Assembly (NCBI GenBank): GCA_023398495.1
Contig: JAEWSG010000038.1
Span: 50,712-114,711, forward strand
Length of the DNA stretch: 64,000 nucleotides
Reading direction: 5' to 3'
Source: Bacillota bacterium
GTDB taxonomy: Bacteria > Bacillota > Clostridia > Acetivibrionales > Acetivibrionaceae
Shown: in pieces, positions 41,816 through 50,331 of the stretch
How the letters are laid out: each line of letters opens with the position of its first letter
How positions within the stretch are numbered: the first letter of the stretch is position 1
The notes under the pieces: generated by a model
Databases searched by the model: none
What the model saw: only the letters and a program-made list of their open reading frames with translations
What the model was told of the DNA's origin: nothing
Translations under genes and position numbers: made by a program

Positions 41816-42544
41816 ATGATAGAAGTAATAAATGTTACAAAAACATATAGCGGAACAGTTAAAGCTGTTGACAATCTTAGTATGACAATAGAGGATGGAG
41901 AAATATTCGGATTTTTAGGGCCTAATGGTGCCGGCAAGACAACTACTATAAAGATGATAACAGGTATTTTGAGGCCTGACAGCGGAAATATAAGAATTAA
42001 CGGGTCGGATATAAACGAAACACCACTGGATGCAAAAATGAAATTTGGATTTGTACCCGACGATCCAAATATATTCCTGAGGTTAAAAGGTATAGAATAT
42101 CTTAATTTTATGGCCGATATGTACGATGTGCCGGCCGATGAACGAAAGAAAAAAATAGAAAATCTTGCAGACAGGTTTGAAATGTCCGGTGCTCTTGGAG
42201 ACCAAATTCAGAGTTATTCCCATGGTATGCGTCAGAAAATTGTCATAATGGGAGTGCTGATACATAATCCACCTGTGTGGATTCTAGATGAGCCAATGAC
42301 AGGCCTTGATCCTAAGTCATCATTTACCTTAAAGGAAATGATGAGAGAACACGCCATAGGTGGAAATACCGTATTCTTTTCGACACATGTGCTTGAAGTG
42401 GCAGAAAAATTATGTGACAGGGTAGCAATAATTAATAAGGGTAAGATACTATTTGCAGGGAAGCTTGAAGAAATGAGAGAGCACTTTAAACATAATCAAT
42501 CCTTTGAAAAAATGTTTTTGGAGTTGACTGAAAATGGGCAATAA
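41816..42544 (+). CDS. ABC transporter ATP-binding protein (ABC-2 exporter type)
   Basis: 242 residues. Walker A 'FLGPNGAGKTTTIKMITGIL', Q-loop region 'FGFVPDDPNIF', signature 'IQSYSHGMRQKIVIMGVL', Walker B 'PPVWILDEPMTGLDP', H-loop 'FFSTHVLEVAEKL'. The signature is S-H-G-M rather than S-G-G-x, common in the EcsA/CcmA-like branch. ATG 41816 follows 'AGAGAGG'. The stop overlaps the start of the permease gene by 11 bases. The cargo is unknown. Confidence 0.92.
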   Translation: MIEVINVTKTYSGTVKAVDNLSMTIEDGEIFGFLGPNGAGKTTTIKMITGILRPDSGNIRINGSDINETPLDAKMKFGFVPDDPNIFLRLKGIEYLNFMADMYDVPADERKKKIENLADRFEMSGALGDQIQSYSHGMRQKIVIMGVLIHNPPVWILDEPMTGLDPKSSFTLKEMMREHAIGGNTVFFSTHVLEVAEKLCDRVAIINKGKILFAGKLEEMREHFKHNQSFEKMFLELTENGQ

Positions 42545-44198
42545 ACTTTTATTACTTACAAAAGTACTTCTGAAAAATGGTTTTGGTATGAAAAACAGCG
42601 GGAAAAAGAAAGTTAGACAAATAGCTTTTTTTGTGCTGATCGCTTTGTGTTTTGTACCTGTTATCAGCAGCATGATATTTTTTATTTCGATGCTGTATGA
42701 CTCTTTAGAAATTATAGGACAGCAAGGTATAGTTCTGAGCCTTGGAATTGCGGTTACTTCCTTTACGATATTTTTCTTTGGTGTATTTTATGTAATTAAC
42801 GTTTTTTATTATTCAAATGATGTTGAAAACCTGATCTCGCTTCCGGTAAAACCTTCAGAAATAATTGGGGCGAAGTTTTTAGTCACAGTATTTTATGAAT
42901 ATCTTACCGAAATATTCTTACTGCTGCCATTGTTTATAGTCTATGCTATAAAAAGCAATGCACCGGTTACGTATTATTTGTATGCATTGATAGTTTTTAT
43001 CCTTGTGCCTTTTATACCTCTTGTAATAGCTTCAATATTGGTTATGATAATAATGAGGTTTACGGGAATAGCAAGAAACAGAGACCGTTTCAAGATGTTA
43101 GGCGGATTAATAGCAATGTTTGGAGCCATTGGCTTCAACTATGTAATGCAGAGTTTTACTAGTAAGGCTGGTGACCCCGAACAACTTCAGAAAATGTTTA
43201 TTGAAGGACAGAATTCGATGGTTGAGCTTGTGGCAAGGATATTTCCTGGTGCAAAATTTGCAGCATTGAGTATTGTAAATAACTCCAATATTCATGGCAT
43301 AACCAATCTGATTATTTTTGTTCTGATTACTCTGGCAGGTTTTGCATTGTTTTTGTTTATAGGTGAACATCTATATTTTAAGGGTGTAATAGGCATTTCA
43401 GAGATGGCGGCAAAAAGGAAAAAAGTAAGCAGTGCTGAGCTTGAAAAGATGAGTGCCCGCCAATCTAAGCTTAAGTCGTATACTATAAAAGAGCTCAAAC
43501 TTCTTTTCAGAACACCTATTTATTTTATGAACTGTGTTTTAATTAATTTTATATGGCCAATATTTCTAATAATACCGTTTGTCACTCAGTCAAAGGATTT
43601 AAGTGAATTTGAGACTGTGAAGGCTTTCATCGTGAGTGGAAATTATTCAGGAATTATAATTATAGTAGCTTTTGCGGCATCCATGTTTATTTCAGCAACT
43701 AACTGTGTTACATCAACTTCTATTTCGAGGGAAGGACAGAATTTATATATCAGCAAATATCTTCCGGCAGCATACAAAGTTCAGATAATGGCTAAAGTGC
43801 TTTCTGGTGTTGTGATTGCACTTATAGGTTTGACAACCATGCTTATAGCTGCTGGAGTGCTTTTGAATATACCGCTTCATATGATTGTATTGATTGTGCT
43901 TACTAGCTTGGCAGGAATATTATTTACATCCTTCACAGGAATAATAATTGACCTTCTTAATCCAAAACTTCACTGGGACAATGAGCAGAAGGCTGTTAAA
44001 CAGAATTTGAATGTTGTGTTTAATATGCTGATAGGTATTATTTTTGCAGGTGTAACCACCTTCGCAGCGTTTTATTTTATGTTTGACCTTCTTACAGCAT
44101 GCAGCGTCATACTTATTGGTTTTGGTCTTATTGATGTTATGCTCTATTGGTTTGTTACAACCAAGGGCGAGAAATTGTTTATGCGTCTGGAAGGGTAG
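42534..44198 (+). CDS. ABC exporter permease (large, ABC-2-like)
   Basis: 554 residues with about 12 hydrophobic segments in two similar halves. It belongs to the 'putative ABC exporter' group that replaces two permease subunits with one long polypeptide. A cytoplasmic loop between the halves is Lys-rich ('MAAKRKKVSSAELEKM'). The ATG lies inside the ATPase gene (11-base overlap), showing translational coupling. No peptide, drug-resistance or two-component genes are next to it, so the substrate cannot be deduced. Confidence 0.85.
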   Translation: MGNKLLLLTKVLLKNGFGMKNSGKKKVRQIAFFVLIALCFVPVISSMIFFISMLYDSLEIIGQQGIVLSLGIAVTSFTIFFFGVFYVINVFYYSNDVENLISLPVKPSEIIGAKFLVTVFYEYLTEIFLLLPLFIVYAIKSNAPVTYYLYALIVFILVPFIPLVIASILVMIIMRFTGIARNRDRFKMLGGLIAMFGAIGFNYVMQSFTSKAGDPEQLQKMFIEGQNSMVELVARIFPGAKFAALSIVNNSNIHGITNLIIFVLITLAGFALFLFIGEHLYFKGVIGISEMAAKRKKVSSAELEKMSARQSKLKSYTIKELKLLFRTPIYFMNCVLINFIWPIFLIIPFVTQSKDLSEFETVKAFIVSGNYSGIIIIVAFAASMFISATNCVTSTSISREGQNLYISKYLPAAYKVQIMAKVLSGVVIALIGLTTMLIAAGVLLNIPLHMIVLIVLTSLAGILFTSFTGIIIDLLNPKLHWDNEQKAVKQNLNVVFNMLIGIIFAGVTTFAAFYFMFDLLTACSVILIGFGLIDVMLYWFVTTKGEKLFMRLEG

Positions 44199-44232
44199 GT
44201 ATGACTAAAAATAAGTTGCTATATATGAAAAA

Positions 44233-44416
44233 GATGAAAAACTCTAAAACTAAAATTGGAGGCCTTACCTGATGATAAGGATAAGGCGTTGATTGCCAGA
44301 ATGCTGTATTAGAAATTAAAGATAACGTACACTAAAGTTAAATTTAATATAGCGTCCAAATGTTATCTAATTTAGATGAAAAACGTCCTTTAGTTTTGGT
44401 TTTAGAGTTTTTCATC
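44233..44416. repeat. 23-bp inverted repeat around a small relic
   Basis: GATGAAAAACTCTAAAACTA+AAA (44233-44255) is repeated inverted at 44394-44416 with one mismatch. A third partial copy GATGAAAAAC (44375-44384) makes a local 10-bp hairpin with 44407-44416. Between the arms, one frame reads 'LEALPDDKDKALIARMLY' and stop (44256-44312), which resembles the C-terminal end of XRE-type HTH proteins. The right arm overlaps the end of the mscS-like gene. Confidence 0.55.
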
Positions 44417-45229
44417 TATAGTATTGTTGTTTATGTGAACATCAATTTGCGGATACGGTATTGATATATTCTTCTCATCAAAGCGTTTTTTAACATCCTC
44501 AATAACATTGAAATAGACATCCCAATAGTCCTGAGAATTAACCCACAATCTCACGGTATACATTACTGCATTATCGCCATGCTCAGACATTCTTACAAAG
44601 GGCTCAGGATCACTTAATACAAGAGGCTGTTTACTAATAACCTCCTTTAAAACACTTATTACTTCAGAATTGTTTGCCTCATAGGAAACACCAAATTTCA
44701 TATCAACTCTTCTTTTCTCTTTTATTGAATAATTTACTATACTTGAATTAGCCAGACTTCCATTGGGAATAAATATAACTTTATTGTCGGGAGTAACAAT
44801 TTCGGTATATAAAATCTTTATGGCCTGTACAGTCCCGGAATATCCGTTTGTTTCTATAAAGTTACCCACAGCAATAGGTTTTGTGGTAAGAAGCAAAACA
44901 CCTCCTGCGATATTTGAAAGAGAGCCTTGAAAAGCAAGTCCAATTGCAAGACCTGCCGATGCCAATACTGCCACAAAGGATGAAGTCTGTACTCCCAAAA
45001 TGCCAATAACAGAAACTATCAAAAATACTTTCAATAGGGCATCAATCATTGAAATCATAAAGGGTTTTAAATTGACATCAATTTTAGATTTATCCAGCAG
45101 AAATTTCAGTTTTTTAACACCCCATTTGATCACAATAATACCGACTATCAATACAACAACAGCAAAAACTATTGATTGAATTCCCGGTATAAGTACTGTT
45201 GTTATTAGATTTTGAATGTAATTTTGCAT
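44402..45229 (-). CDS. MscS-family small-conductance mechanosensitive channel
   Basis: 275 residues with three N-terminal hydrophobic helices. The pore helix is 'SSFVAVLASAGLAIGLAFQG' followed by 'SLSNIAGGVLLL', the Gly/Ala-packed TM3 of MscS. The cytoplasmic beta domain follows with 'VGNFIETNGYSGTVQAIKIL' and 'IFIPNGSLANSSIVNYS' (the P-N-G-x-x-x-x-x-x-I-x-N-x-S motif). It opens under membrane tension to release solutes on osmotic downshock. The ATG is preceded by 'AAAGGTGAT'. It is a single gene pointing away from the polysaccharide genes. Confidence 0.93.
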   Translation of the reverse strand: MQNYIQNLITTVLIPGIQSIVFAVVVLIVGIIVIKWGVKKLKFLLDKSKIDVNLKPFMISMIDALLKVFLIVSVIGILGVQTSSFVAVLASAGLAIGLAFQGSLSNIAGGVLLLTTKPIAVGNFIETNGYSGTVQAIKILYTEIVTPDNKVIFIPNGSLANSSIVNYSIKEKRRVDMKFGVSYEANNSEVISVLKEVISKQPLVLSDPEPFVRMSEHGDNAVMYTVRLWVNSQDYWDVYFNVIEDVKKRFDEKNISIPYPQIDVHINNNTIDEKL

Positions 45230-45369
45230 AAGCCCATCACCTTTCTTATAATTTTTGCATTTTATATTGATATAATAGAGATTATTTAAAAAAACTATTT
45301 GAGAAGAATAGTTTTTCGTCTACATTGTAACATAAACACAATACGTTTTTCCACCTTTTTATAGAAAGT

Positions 45370-45406
45370 GGGTGCATGTAATAAATGTGAAGAAAAATAT
45401 GCACCC
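45370..45406. repeat. Hairpin sharing 16 bases with the element at 41721
   Basis: GGGTGCAT (45370-45377) pairs with ATGCACCC (45399-45406), extendable by one T-A pair. The right arm with its flank, GAAAAATATGCACCCA, also occurs at 41721-41736. It lies in the gap 45230-45526, in which I otherwise see only AT-rich sequence and the terminator below. Confidence 0.5.
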
Positions 45407-45505
45407 ATAGAAAGTAATTTTGTTATATGTAATTTTTCCTATATCACTAATATGTCATTAGATATTTTTTAATTTGGTGGAAATCTTTAAAATTAAGAAT
45501 GTATT

Positions 45506-45537
45506 AAGGAAGGTAATAAACGGTTATTACCTTCCTT
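45506..45537 (-). terminator. Terminator of the cpsC-cpsD-cpsB operon
   Basis: AAGGAAGGTAATAA (45506-45519) pairs perfectly with TTATTACCTTCCTT (45524-45537), 14 bp with a 4-base loop. On the minus strand the upstream arm contains the last codons and the stop of the phosphatase gene. The following U-tract is weak. Confidence 0.65.
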
Positions 45538-46246
45538 CTTCATCTAGTATTATAGGAGGCGTTATAATAACGTTTTGATTATATTCAAATATTTTATCAC
45601 TGTATTCTTTTCCAGCCCAATTTTTAACCATATCATATGCCTTGTTATAGAGGTTATAATCCTGAGGTTTATGAGCATCGGAAGCTACAAATTGCACTAA
45701 GTTTAAGTCAATAAGCTTTTTTGCAAATTTCTGAACCTTTGAACCATAAATTCCAACTAAACTGGCTGCATCTAATTGTACAAGACAACCTGTTTCTATA
45801 AAGTTTATAAATTTTTGTATGTTTCTTACAAAATATATATTTCTTTCAGGATGTGCAATAATAGGAACTATTCCTTCCAGGTGAAGTTTCAAAAGGAGGT
45901 CGTTGCTATTAATTGGCATGATATCAAAAGGAAGCTCAAATAATAAGTATTTAGTCTTGTTCAAGGTGTATTTTTCTTTTTTGGAGATTACATCATTTAG
46001 TGAAGAAATTAAAAAGACTTCATAGCCTAAAAGTAATTCCACCCCAAAATCTCTTATTCTTGACTTGATTTTGTAGAAGTTTTCAAGCACCTTATCGGAA
46101 TTATAAATGTCGTTATGGAAATGAGGAGTAGTAACAATTGTTTTTACTCCAAGTTTCTCTGCCTCCAATATCATTCTTACCGAATCTTTAATTGTTGAAG
46201 GCCCATCATCTACTCCGAAAATTATGTGACAATGAATATCAATCAT
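45527..46246 (-). CDS. cpsB: CpsB/CapC-type PHP-family protein-tyrosine phosphatase
   Basis: 239 residues. The PHP metal site is 'MIDIHCHIIFGVDDGPST' (H-x-H at 5 and 7), with 'TTPHFHND', 'IIAHPERN' and 'ASDAHKP' giving the other His and Asp ligands. It dephosphorylates the tyrosine tail of the CpsD kinase and so controls capsule/EPS polymerisation. The start ATG overlaps the kinase gene stop by 8 bases. The stop lies in a strong hairpin. Confidence 0.92.
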   Translation of the reverse strand: MIDIHCHIIFGVDDGPSTIKDSVRMILEAEKLGVKTIVTTPHFHNDIYNSDKVLENFYKIKSRIRDFGVELLLGYEVFLISSLNDVISKKEKYTLNKTKYLLFELPFDIMPINSNDLLLKLHLEGIVPIIAHPERNIYFVRNIQKFINFIETGCLVQLDAASLVGIYGSKVQKFAKKLIDLNLVQFVASDAHKPQDYNLYNKAYDMVKNWAGKEYSDKIFEYNQNVIITPPIILDEEGR

Positions 46247-46979
46247 GTTTTCCCTTCTTCAGGTCATTAACTGAGACAGACCAATTTTTTATATACTTTT
46301 TTTGGGAGCTATAATAATCATAGCTTCCATAATAACTCTTATATTCCGATTTGCTTATTTTGTTTAAAACAACTCCAATTATGTTGGCGTTGGCTTTTTG
46401 AAGCTGTTCCTTTACTCTTAATGCATTTTTGCATTTTACTGTGTTTGCCTCAATAACAATAATTGTTCCGTCTACCTGTGAGGCAATAATAGCAGCATCT
46501 ATAACACTTCCCAGGGGAGGTGTATCTACAATGACCAGGTCGTATAGGTTTTTAACTTCGAGAAGAAATTTGCTAAACCTTTCAGACAATATTAGTTCTC
46601 CTGGATTATTTGTTTTGATACCACAGGTTATAAAGTTGAAGCCGGCGATATCAGTTTTGTTAATTATTTCTTCAAGTCTAACCTGGCCGAGTAAATAATT
46701 AGTAAGTCCTTTCAAGTTACTGCTCATAAAATATTTAAATGGCATTGGTTTACGTATATCGGCATCAACGTATAGAACTTTCACACCTACCTTAGCCATT
46801 GAAATTGCAAGGTTTATTGAAGTTGTTGATTTACCTTCACCAGGTCCATAACTTGTTAGGGCTAGAGTCCTGATTTTTTTATTTGTTTCATAAAATTGAA
46901 TGTTTGCCCGCAAAACTTTATATGCTTCTTCGGCAGTTTCATTTAAATCATACTTAACCACATAGTTTATTTCTGCCAA
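46239..46979 (-). CDS. cpsD: CpsD/CapB-type bacterial tyrosine kinase
   Basis: 246 residues from a TTG start preceded by 'GGAGGTG'. BY-kinase motifs are Walker A 'SYGPGEGKSTTSINLAISMA', Walker A' 'VLYVDADIRKPMP' and Walker B 'LVIVDTPPLGSVIDAAI'. The C-terminal tyrosine cluster ('YKSYYGSYDYYSSQKKY') is the autophosphorylation tail. It works with the membrane adaptor encoded just upstream (13-base gap) and the PHP phosphatase downstream to regulate polysaccharide chain length and export. Confidence 0.95.
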   Translation of the reverse strand: MAEINYVVKYDLNETAEEAYKVLRANIQFYETNKKIRTLALTSYGPGEGKSTTSINLAISMAKVGVKVLYVDADIRKPMPFKYFMSSNLKGLTNYLLGQVRLEEIINKTDIAGFNFITCGIKTNNPGELILSERFSKFLLEVKNLYDLVIVDTPPLGSVIDAAIIASQVDGTIIVIEANTVKCKNALRVKEQLQKANANIIGVVLNKISKSEYKSYYGSYDYYSSQKKYIKNWSVSVNDLKKGKHD

Positions 46980-46992
46980 TTAAAACACCTCC

Positions 46993-47661
46993 TTATTTGA
47001 GATTAAACGAAGGTATAGTCCCGAGGACACTCAGACCCAAGTATGTTTCTATATCTTCAGAAGTTTTAATAGTTTCATTTAACAGTTCCAATAGGTAAAA
47101 TATGCCAATTGTTGCAAAAGTGCTTAAAAATAAGCTTAATAACATGTAGAGAACTGGTTTGGGTTTTATAGGTTTGATTGGTATTTCAGCAGTATCGATA
47201 ATATTTATGTTATTTGACTTTGAAATATCAGTGGATAATTTTATAAAAACCTCACATATTTTGTTTGAAACTTCCATACATTTGAGGGGATCTTTATCCT
47301 CTACTTTTATTTCCAACACCCTCGTATTGTTTTTTAAGTTAACGCTAACTTTGCTTGACAATGCAGCAGGAGTAATATCTTGTATCCCTAATTCTTCTAT
47401 AACTGTTTTTAAAACAAGTTTGCTTTTTATAAGCTCTTTATAATCCTTAACCAATTGTTGATTTGTCAGCATTTCATCATATGTTAGATCAGCTTCAGAT
47501 TTTGTTTTCTGATTAGTTACATATAGTGTTGCTGAGGCTTCATAGGTAGGAGTTATAAGTAATGTGCTCATAACATAAGCTATAACAGACACAATAATAG
47601 GGATTAAAATAATAAATATTAATTTTTTCCGAAGAAGTATGAAAAACTGTTTGAGTTCCAC
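46993..47661 (-). CDS. cpsC: Wzz/CapA-type chain-length regulator and kinase activator
   Basis: 222 residues, GTG start with 'AAAGGTGAT' upstream. Topology is TM1 (about 15-37), extracellular domain, Pro-rich segment 'AEIPIKPIKPKPVLYMLLSL' leading into TM2, then a short cytoplasmic tail. This is the Wzz/CpsC pattern of Gram-positive bacteria, where the tail activates the separate CpsD kinase. It sets polysaccharide chain length. It is the first of three genes in the order cpsC-cpsD-cpsB. Confidence 0.92.
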   Translation of the reverse strand: MELKQFFILLRKKLIFIILIPIIVSVIAYVMSTLLITPTYEASATLYVTNQKTKSEADLTYDEMLTNQQLVKDYKELIKSKLVLKTVIEELGIQDITPAALSSKVSVNLKNNTRVLEIKVEDKDPLKCMEVSNKICEVFIKLSTDISKSNNINIIDTAEIPIKPIKPKPVLYMLLSLFLSTFATIGIFYLLELLNETIKTSEDIETYLGLSVLGTIPSFNLK

Positions 47662-47745
47662 TTACATCACCTTTTCATATTATTTTAGCTCAAGATGCAT
47701 TAAAAAGTTACTTAATAGTTAGTATTAGCGGCAAATTATGAGACG

Positions 47746-47788
47746 CTCAAGCCACAGACAGCTTTGCAAGCTGAAAATGTGGCTTGAG
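47746..47788. terminator. Nested hairpin between the small membrane gene and cpsC
   Basis: CTCAAGCCACA (47746-47756) pairs with TGTGGCTTGAG (47778-47788), and an inner AGCTT/AAGCT pair lies in the loop. It has no U-run on either strand, so it may be a processing or attenuation structure in the leader of cpsC rather than a true terminator. Confidence 0.45.
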
Positions 47789-47807
47789 TGCTAACAGCTT
47801 TTAATTT

Positions 47808-48119
47808 CTATTTTTTACGACATGTAAATCTTGAGATTATTCCTAATATAACTCCAAGTATTATTGCCATAAGAATACTAAGGAGTGCATATTTCCAGCA
47901 AAAACTTACCCATCCAAAACGGGATGTGAGGTCTTGTACGGTATAAACACTCCTGAAGAAATATAATCCCATAACATTGATTGTAAAAATAAGAAAGTCA
48001 AAAATAATACCTTCAGCTAAATAATTCATTGTTCTTATCTTAGACGTTGTTTGAAAAACTGATGCTGCAATAAATCCTGGGAATATGAACAATAGGATTA
48101 GGATGATAGCACTTAACAT
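47808..48119 (-). CDS. Small three-helix membrane protein
   Basis: 103 residues, not recognised. Three hydrophobic segments (about 4-22, 38-57 and 74-95) are separated by short charged loops, with a basic end 'SRFTCRKK'. The ATG has 'AAAGGAG' at good spacing, so it is a real gene. It is the first gene on the minus strand at the EPS divergence point, 146 bases before cpsC, so a helper role in export or signalling is possible, but nothing in the sequence proves it. Confidence 0.65.
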   Translation of the reverse strand: MLSAIILILLFIFPGFIAASVFQTTSKIRTMNYLAEGIIFDFLIFTINVMGLYFFRSVYTVQDLTSRFGWVSFCWKYALLSILMAIILGVILGIISRFTCRKK

Positions 48120-48232
48120 ATCTTGTTCTCCTTTCTGTGCACCTTTTTCTATTATTATACTACTCTTAATGTATCTGTATGGTTACATGTACGTATAACA
48201 AAATAATTACAATAACGATTTTTAATATTAAG

Positions 48233-48262
48233 TTAACATATTTGAAAAATGTAACATAATAT
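48233..48262 (+). promoter_or_regulatory. Probable promoter of the rightward EPS operon
   Basis: TTAACA (48233-48238), 18-base spacer, TAATAT (48257-48262), about 100 bases upstream of the first EPS gene. The remaining leader (48263-48365) is long enough for RNA control, but I see no riboswitch motif I can name. Confidence 0.45.
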
Positions 48263-48365
48263 AAAACGTGTTATTATCCAGGTAATGGTAGGAACGTATG
48301 TACATACCGATGATTTAACCTGCACTAATGGAATTTTAGTTGTTTTTTGAACTGGGGGTATTAAT

Positions 48366-50198
48366 TTGAGGAATACCAATTATAAATTAGCATATTTGCT
48401 TTTGGATTGTTTGTGTGTAAACATGGCTTTGGGTATTGGTCTGATGATAAAATATGGTGTAAATTTACCTGTAACTCTCTTGCAAATACTTCCTTTTAGC
48501 TTTGCCTATGCAACATTAATAAGTATAGTTGTATACTTTATTTTTGGCCTCTATTCAACACTCTGGAATTATGCAAGTGTTGAAGAACATTTAAGGATAT
48601 TTTTTGCAACTGTAGTGGCGTCAATTCTTCAGTACGTTTGTATGGCTTGCTTTAGTGTTAGGCTGCAAATCTCAGTATATATTATCAGTTGGATGACTAC
48701 ATTTATTTTTGTAGGTGGAGTAAGATTCGTCAGTCGTGTAACAAAGAATTTTGAAACATCAAAAAAAAATGGTATTAACAAAAAGAGGATAATGATCATT
48801 GGTGCAGGCGAGGCTGCGTCGTTGCTAATTAAGGAAATGAAGAATAATAAACGCAGTATATATGAGCCGGTAGTTGCTGTTGATGATAATCCTGCAAAGC
48901 ATAATACACAGATAAATGGGGTTCTTATAGTTGGTGGAAGAGAAAAAATTGTTAAGACTGCAAGTGAAAGGTCAATCAACGAAATAATTATTGCCATACC
49001 TTCCATTACAAGAAAAGAGATGATAGATATTGTGAATATATGTGAAAAGACCGGATGTAAACTAAAAGTACTACCAAGTGTATATGGTCTGGTGAATGGA
49101 GAAGTAAGCATTAGAGAGGTATGTGATGTTACTGTTGAAGACCTTCTTGAAAGAGATGAAGTTTCATTGTCGATAGAAGAGATATCCGGATACCTTAAGG
49201 ATGAAACTATTCTGGTTACAGGAGGTGGAGGGTCTATTGGTTCGGAACTCTGTAGACAAATAGCATCGTTTGGACCTAAATGTATTCTGGTTTTGGATAT
49301 CTATGAGAATAACGTTTATGATCTACAAAATGATCTGCTTCAAAAATACAAAGATAAGTTGGATATAAAAGTATTAATTGGTTCTATAAGGGAAAAAAGC
49401 AGGCTGGCTTATATTTTTTCCAAGTATAAGCCGGGAATAGTATTCCATGCAGCTGCTCATAAGCATGTTCCGCTTATGGAACAAAACCCTCAGGAGGCTG
49501 TTAAGAATAATATTTTTGGTACTCTCAATCTTGCTGAATGCGCTCATCAACACCACACTAAAAAGTTTATATTGATATCTACTGACAAAGCAGTTAATCC
49601 AACCAGCATTATGGGAGCATCAAAAAGAGCAGCTGAATTGATAGTGCAATACATGAATAGGAAGAGTCAAACTAAATTTTCAGCTGTAAGATTTGGTAAT
49701 GTACTAGGGAGTAATGGCAGTGTTATTCCGCTTTTTATGAAACAGATTGAAAATGGTGGTCCAATAACAGTAACTCACCAGGATGTAACCAGGTATTTCA
49801 TGACTATACCGGAGGCCTCAAGTCTTGTTATTCAATCCGGTGCAATGATGGTGGGAGGAGAAATATTTGTGTTGGACATGGGGGAGCCAGTCAAAATAGT
49901 AAATCTTGCCAATTCTTTGATTACCCTATCAGGACTGAAACCGGATGTTGATATAGAAATTGAATATGTTGGGTTGAGGCCTGGTGAAAAACTTTATGAA
50001 GAATTTCTTGTATCAGAGGATGAGGTAGATGTTACAAGAAATGGTAAAATATTTATTGAAAAAACAAGGGAAATTGACTTTGAGTATTATATACAAGAAA
50101 TAAAGTCATTTGTGTCTGAAGATTTGGAAGATGTCGAAAAAGTGATAGATTTCATAAAGAGGATAGTTCCTAATTATCAAAACAACTGTAACCAATAA
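48366..50198 (+). CDS. Membrane-bound UDP-GlcNAc 4,6-dehydratase, PglF/CapD type
   Basis: 610 residues from TTG 48366, behind 'GGGGGT'. Four N-terminal membrane helices, a first Rossmann-like region ('IMIIGAGEAASLLIKEM'), and the C-terminal extended SDR: 'LVTGGGGSIGSELCRQIAS', 'HAAAHKHVPLMEQNP' and 'STDKAVNPTSIMGASKRAAE'. The Met in place of the SDR Tyr (M-G-A-S-K) is characteristic of this dehydratase group. It converts UDP-GlcNAc to the 4-keto-6-deoxy sugar. The PLP aminotransferase and fused PglC-PglD that follow make the bacillosamine branch the best fit. Confidence 0.9.
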   Translation: MRNTNYKLAYLLLDCLCVNMALGIGLMIKYGVNLPVTLLQILPFSFAYATLISIVVYFIFGLYSTLWNYASVEEHLRIFFATVVASILQYVCMACFSVRLQISVYIISWMTTFIFVGGVRFVSRVTKNFETSKKNGINKKRIMIIGAGEAASLLIKEMKNNKRSIYEPVVAVDDNPAKHNTQINGVLIVGGREKIVKTASERSINEIIIAIPSITRKEMIDIVNICEKTGCKLKVLPSVYGLVNGEVSIREVCDVTVEDLLERDEVSLSIEEISGYLKDETILVTGGGGSIGSELCRQIASFGPKCILVLDIYENNVYDLQNDLLQKYKDKLDIKVLIGSIREKSRLAYIFSKYKPGIVFHAAAHKHVPLMEQNPQEAVKNNIFGTLNLAECAHQHHTKKFILISTDKAVNPTSIMGASKRAAELIVQYMNRKSQTKFSAVRFGNVLGSNGSVIPLFMKQIENGGPITVTHQDVTRYFMTIPEASSLVIQSGAMMVGGEIFVLDMGEPVKIVNLANSLITLSGLKPDVDIEIEYVGLRPGEKLYEEFLVSEDEVDVTRNGKIFIEKTREIDFEYYIQEIKSFVSEDLEDVEKVIDFIKRIVPNYQNNCNQ

Positions 50199-50331
50199 TA
50201 GGCAATTTGCATATTATACTATGTAAACAAAGCAGATATCATTAGTATGTTCTCTCCTAAAATAATAAACATCTGAAAAAATACCGAATTATGTTAATTT
50301 ATAAGGTTGAATTGAAAGGGGGTTGAAAAAG

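Noticed and set aside
48263..48365. Riboswitch or EAR-like antiterminator in the EPS leader
   Set aside because: The leader is long enough, but I could not find conserved core bases or a convincing fold by eye.
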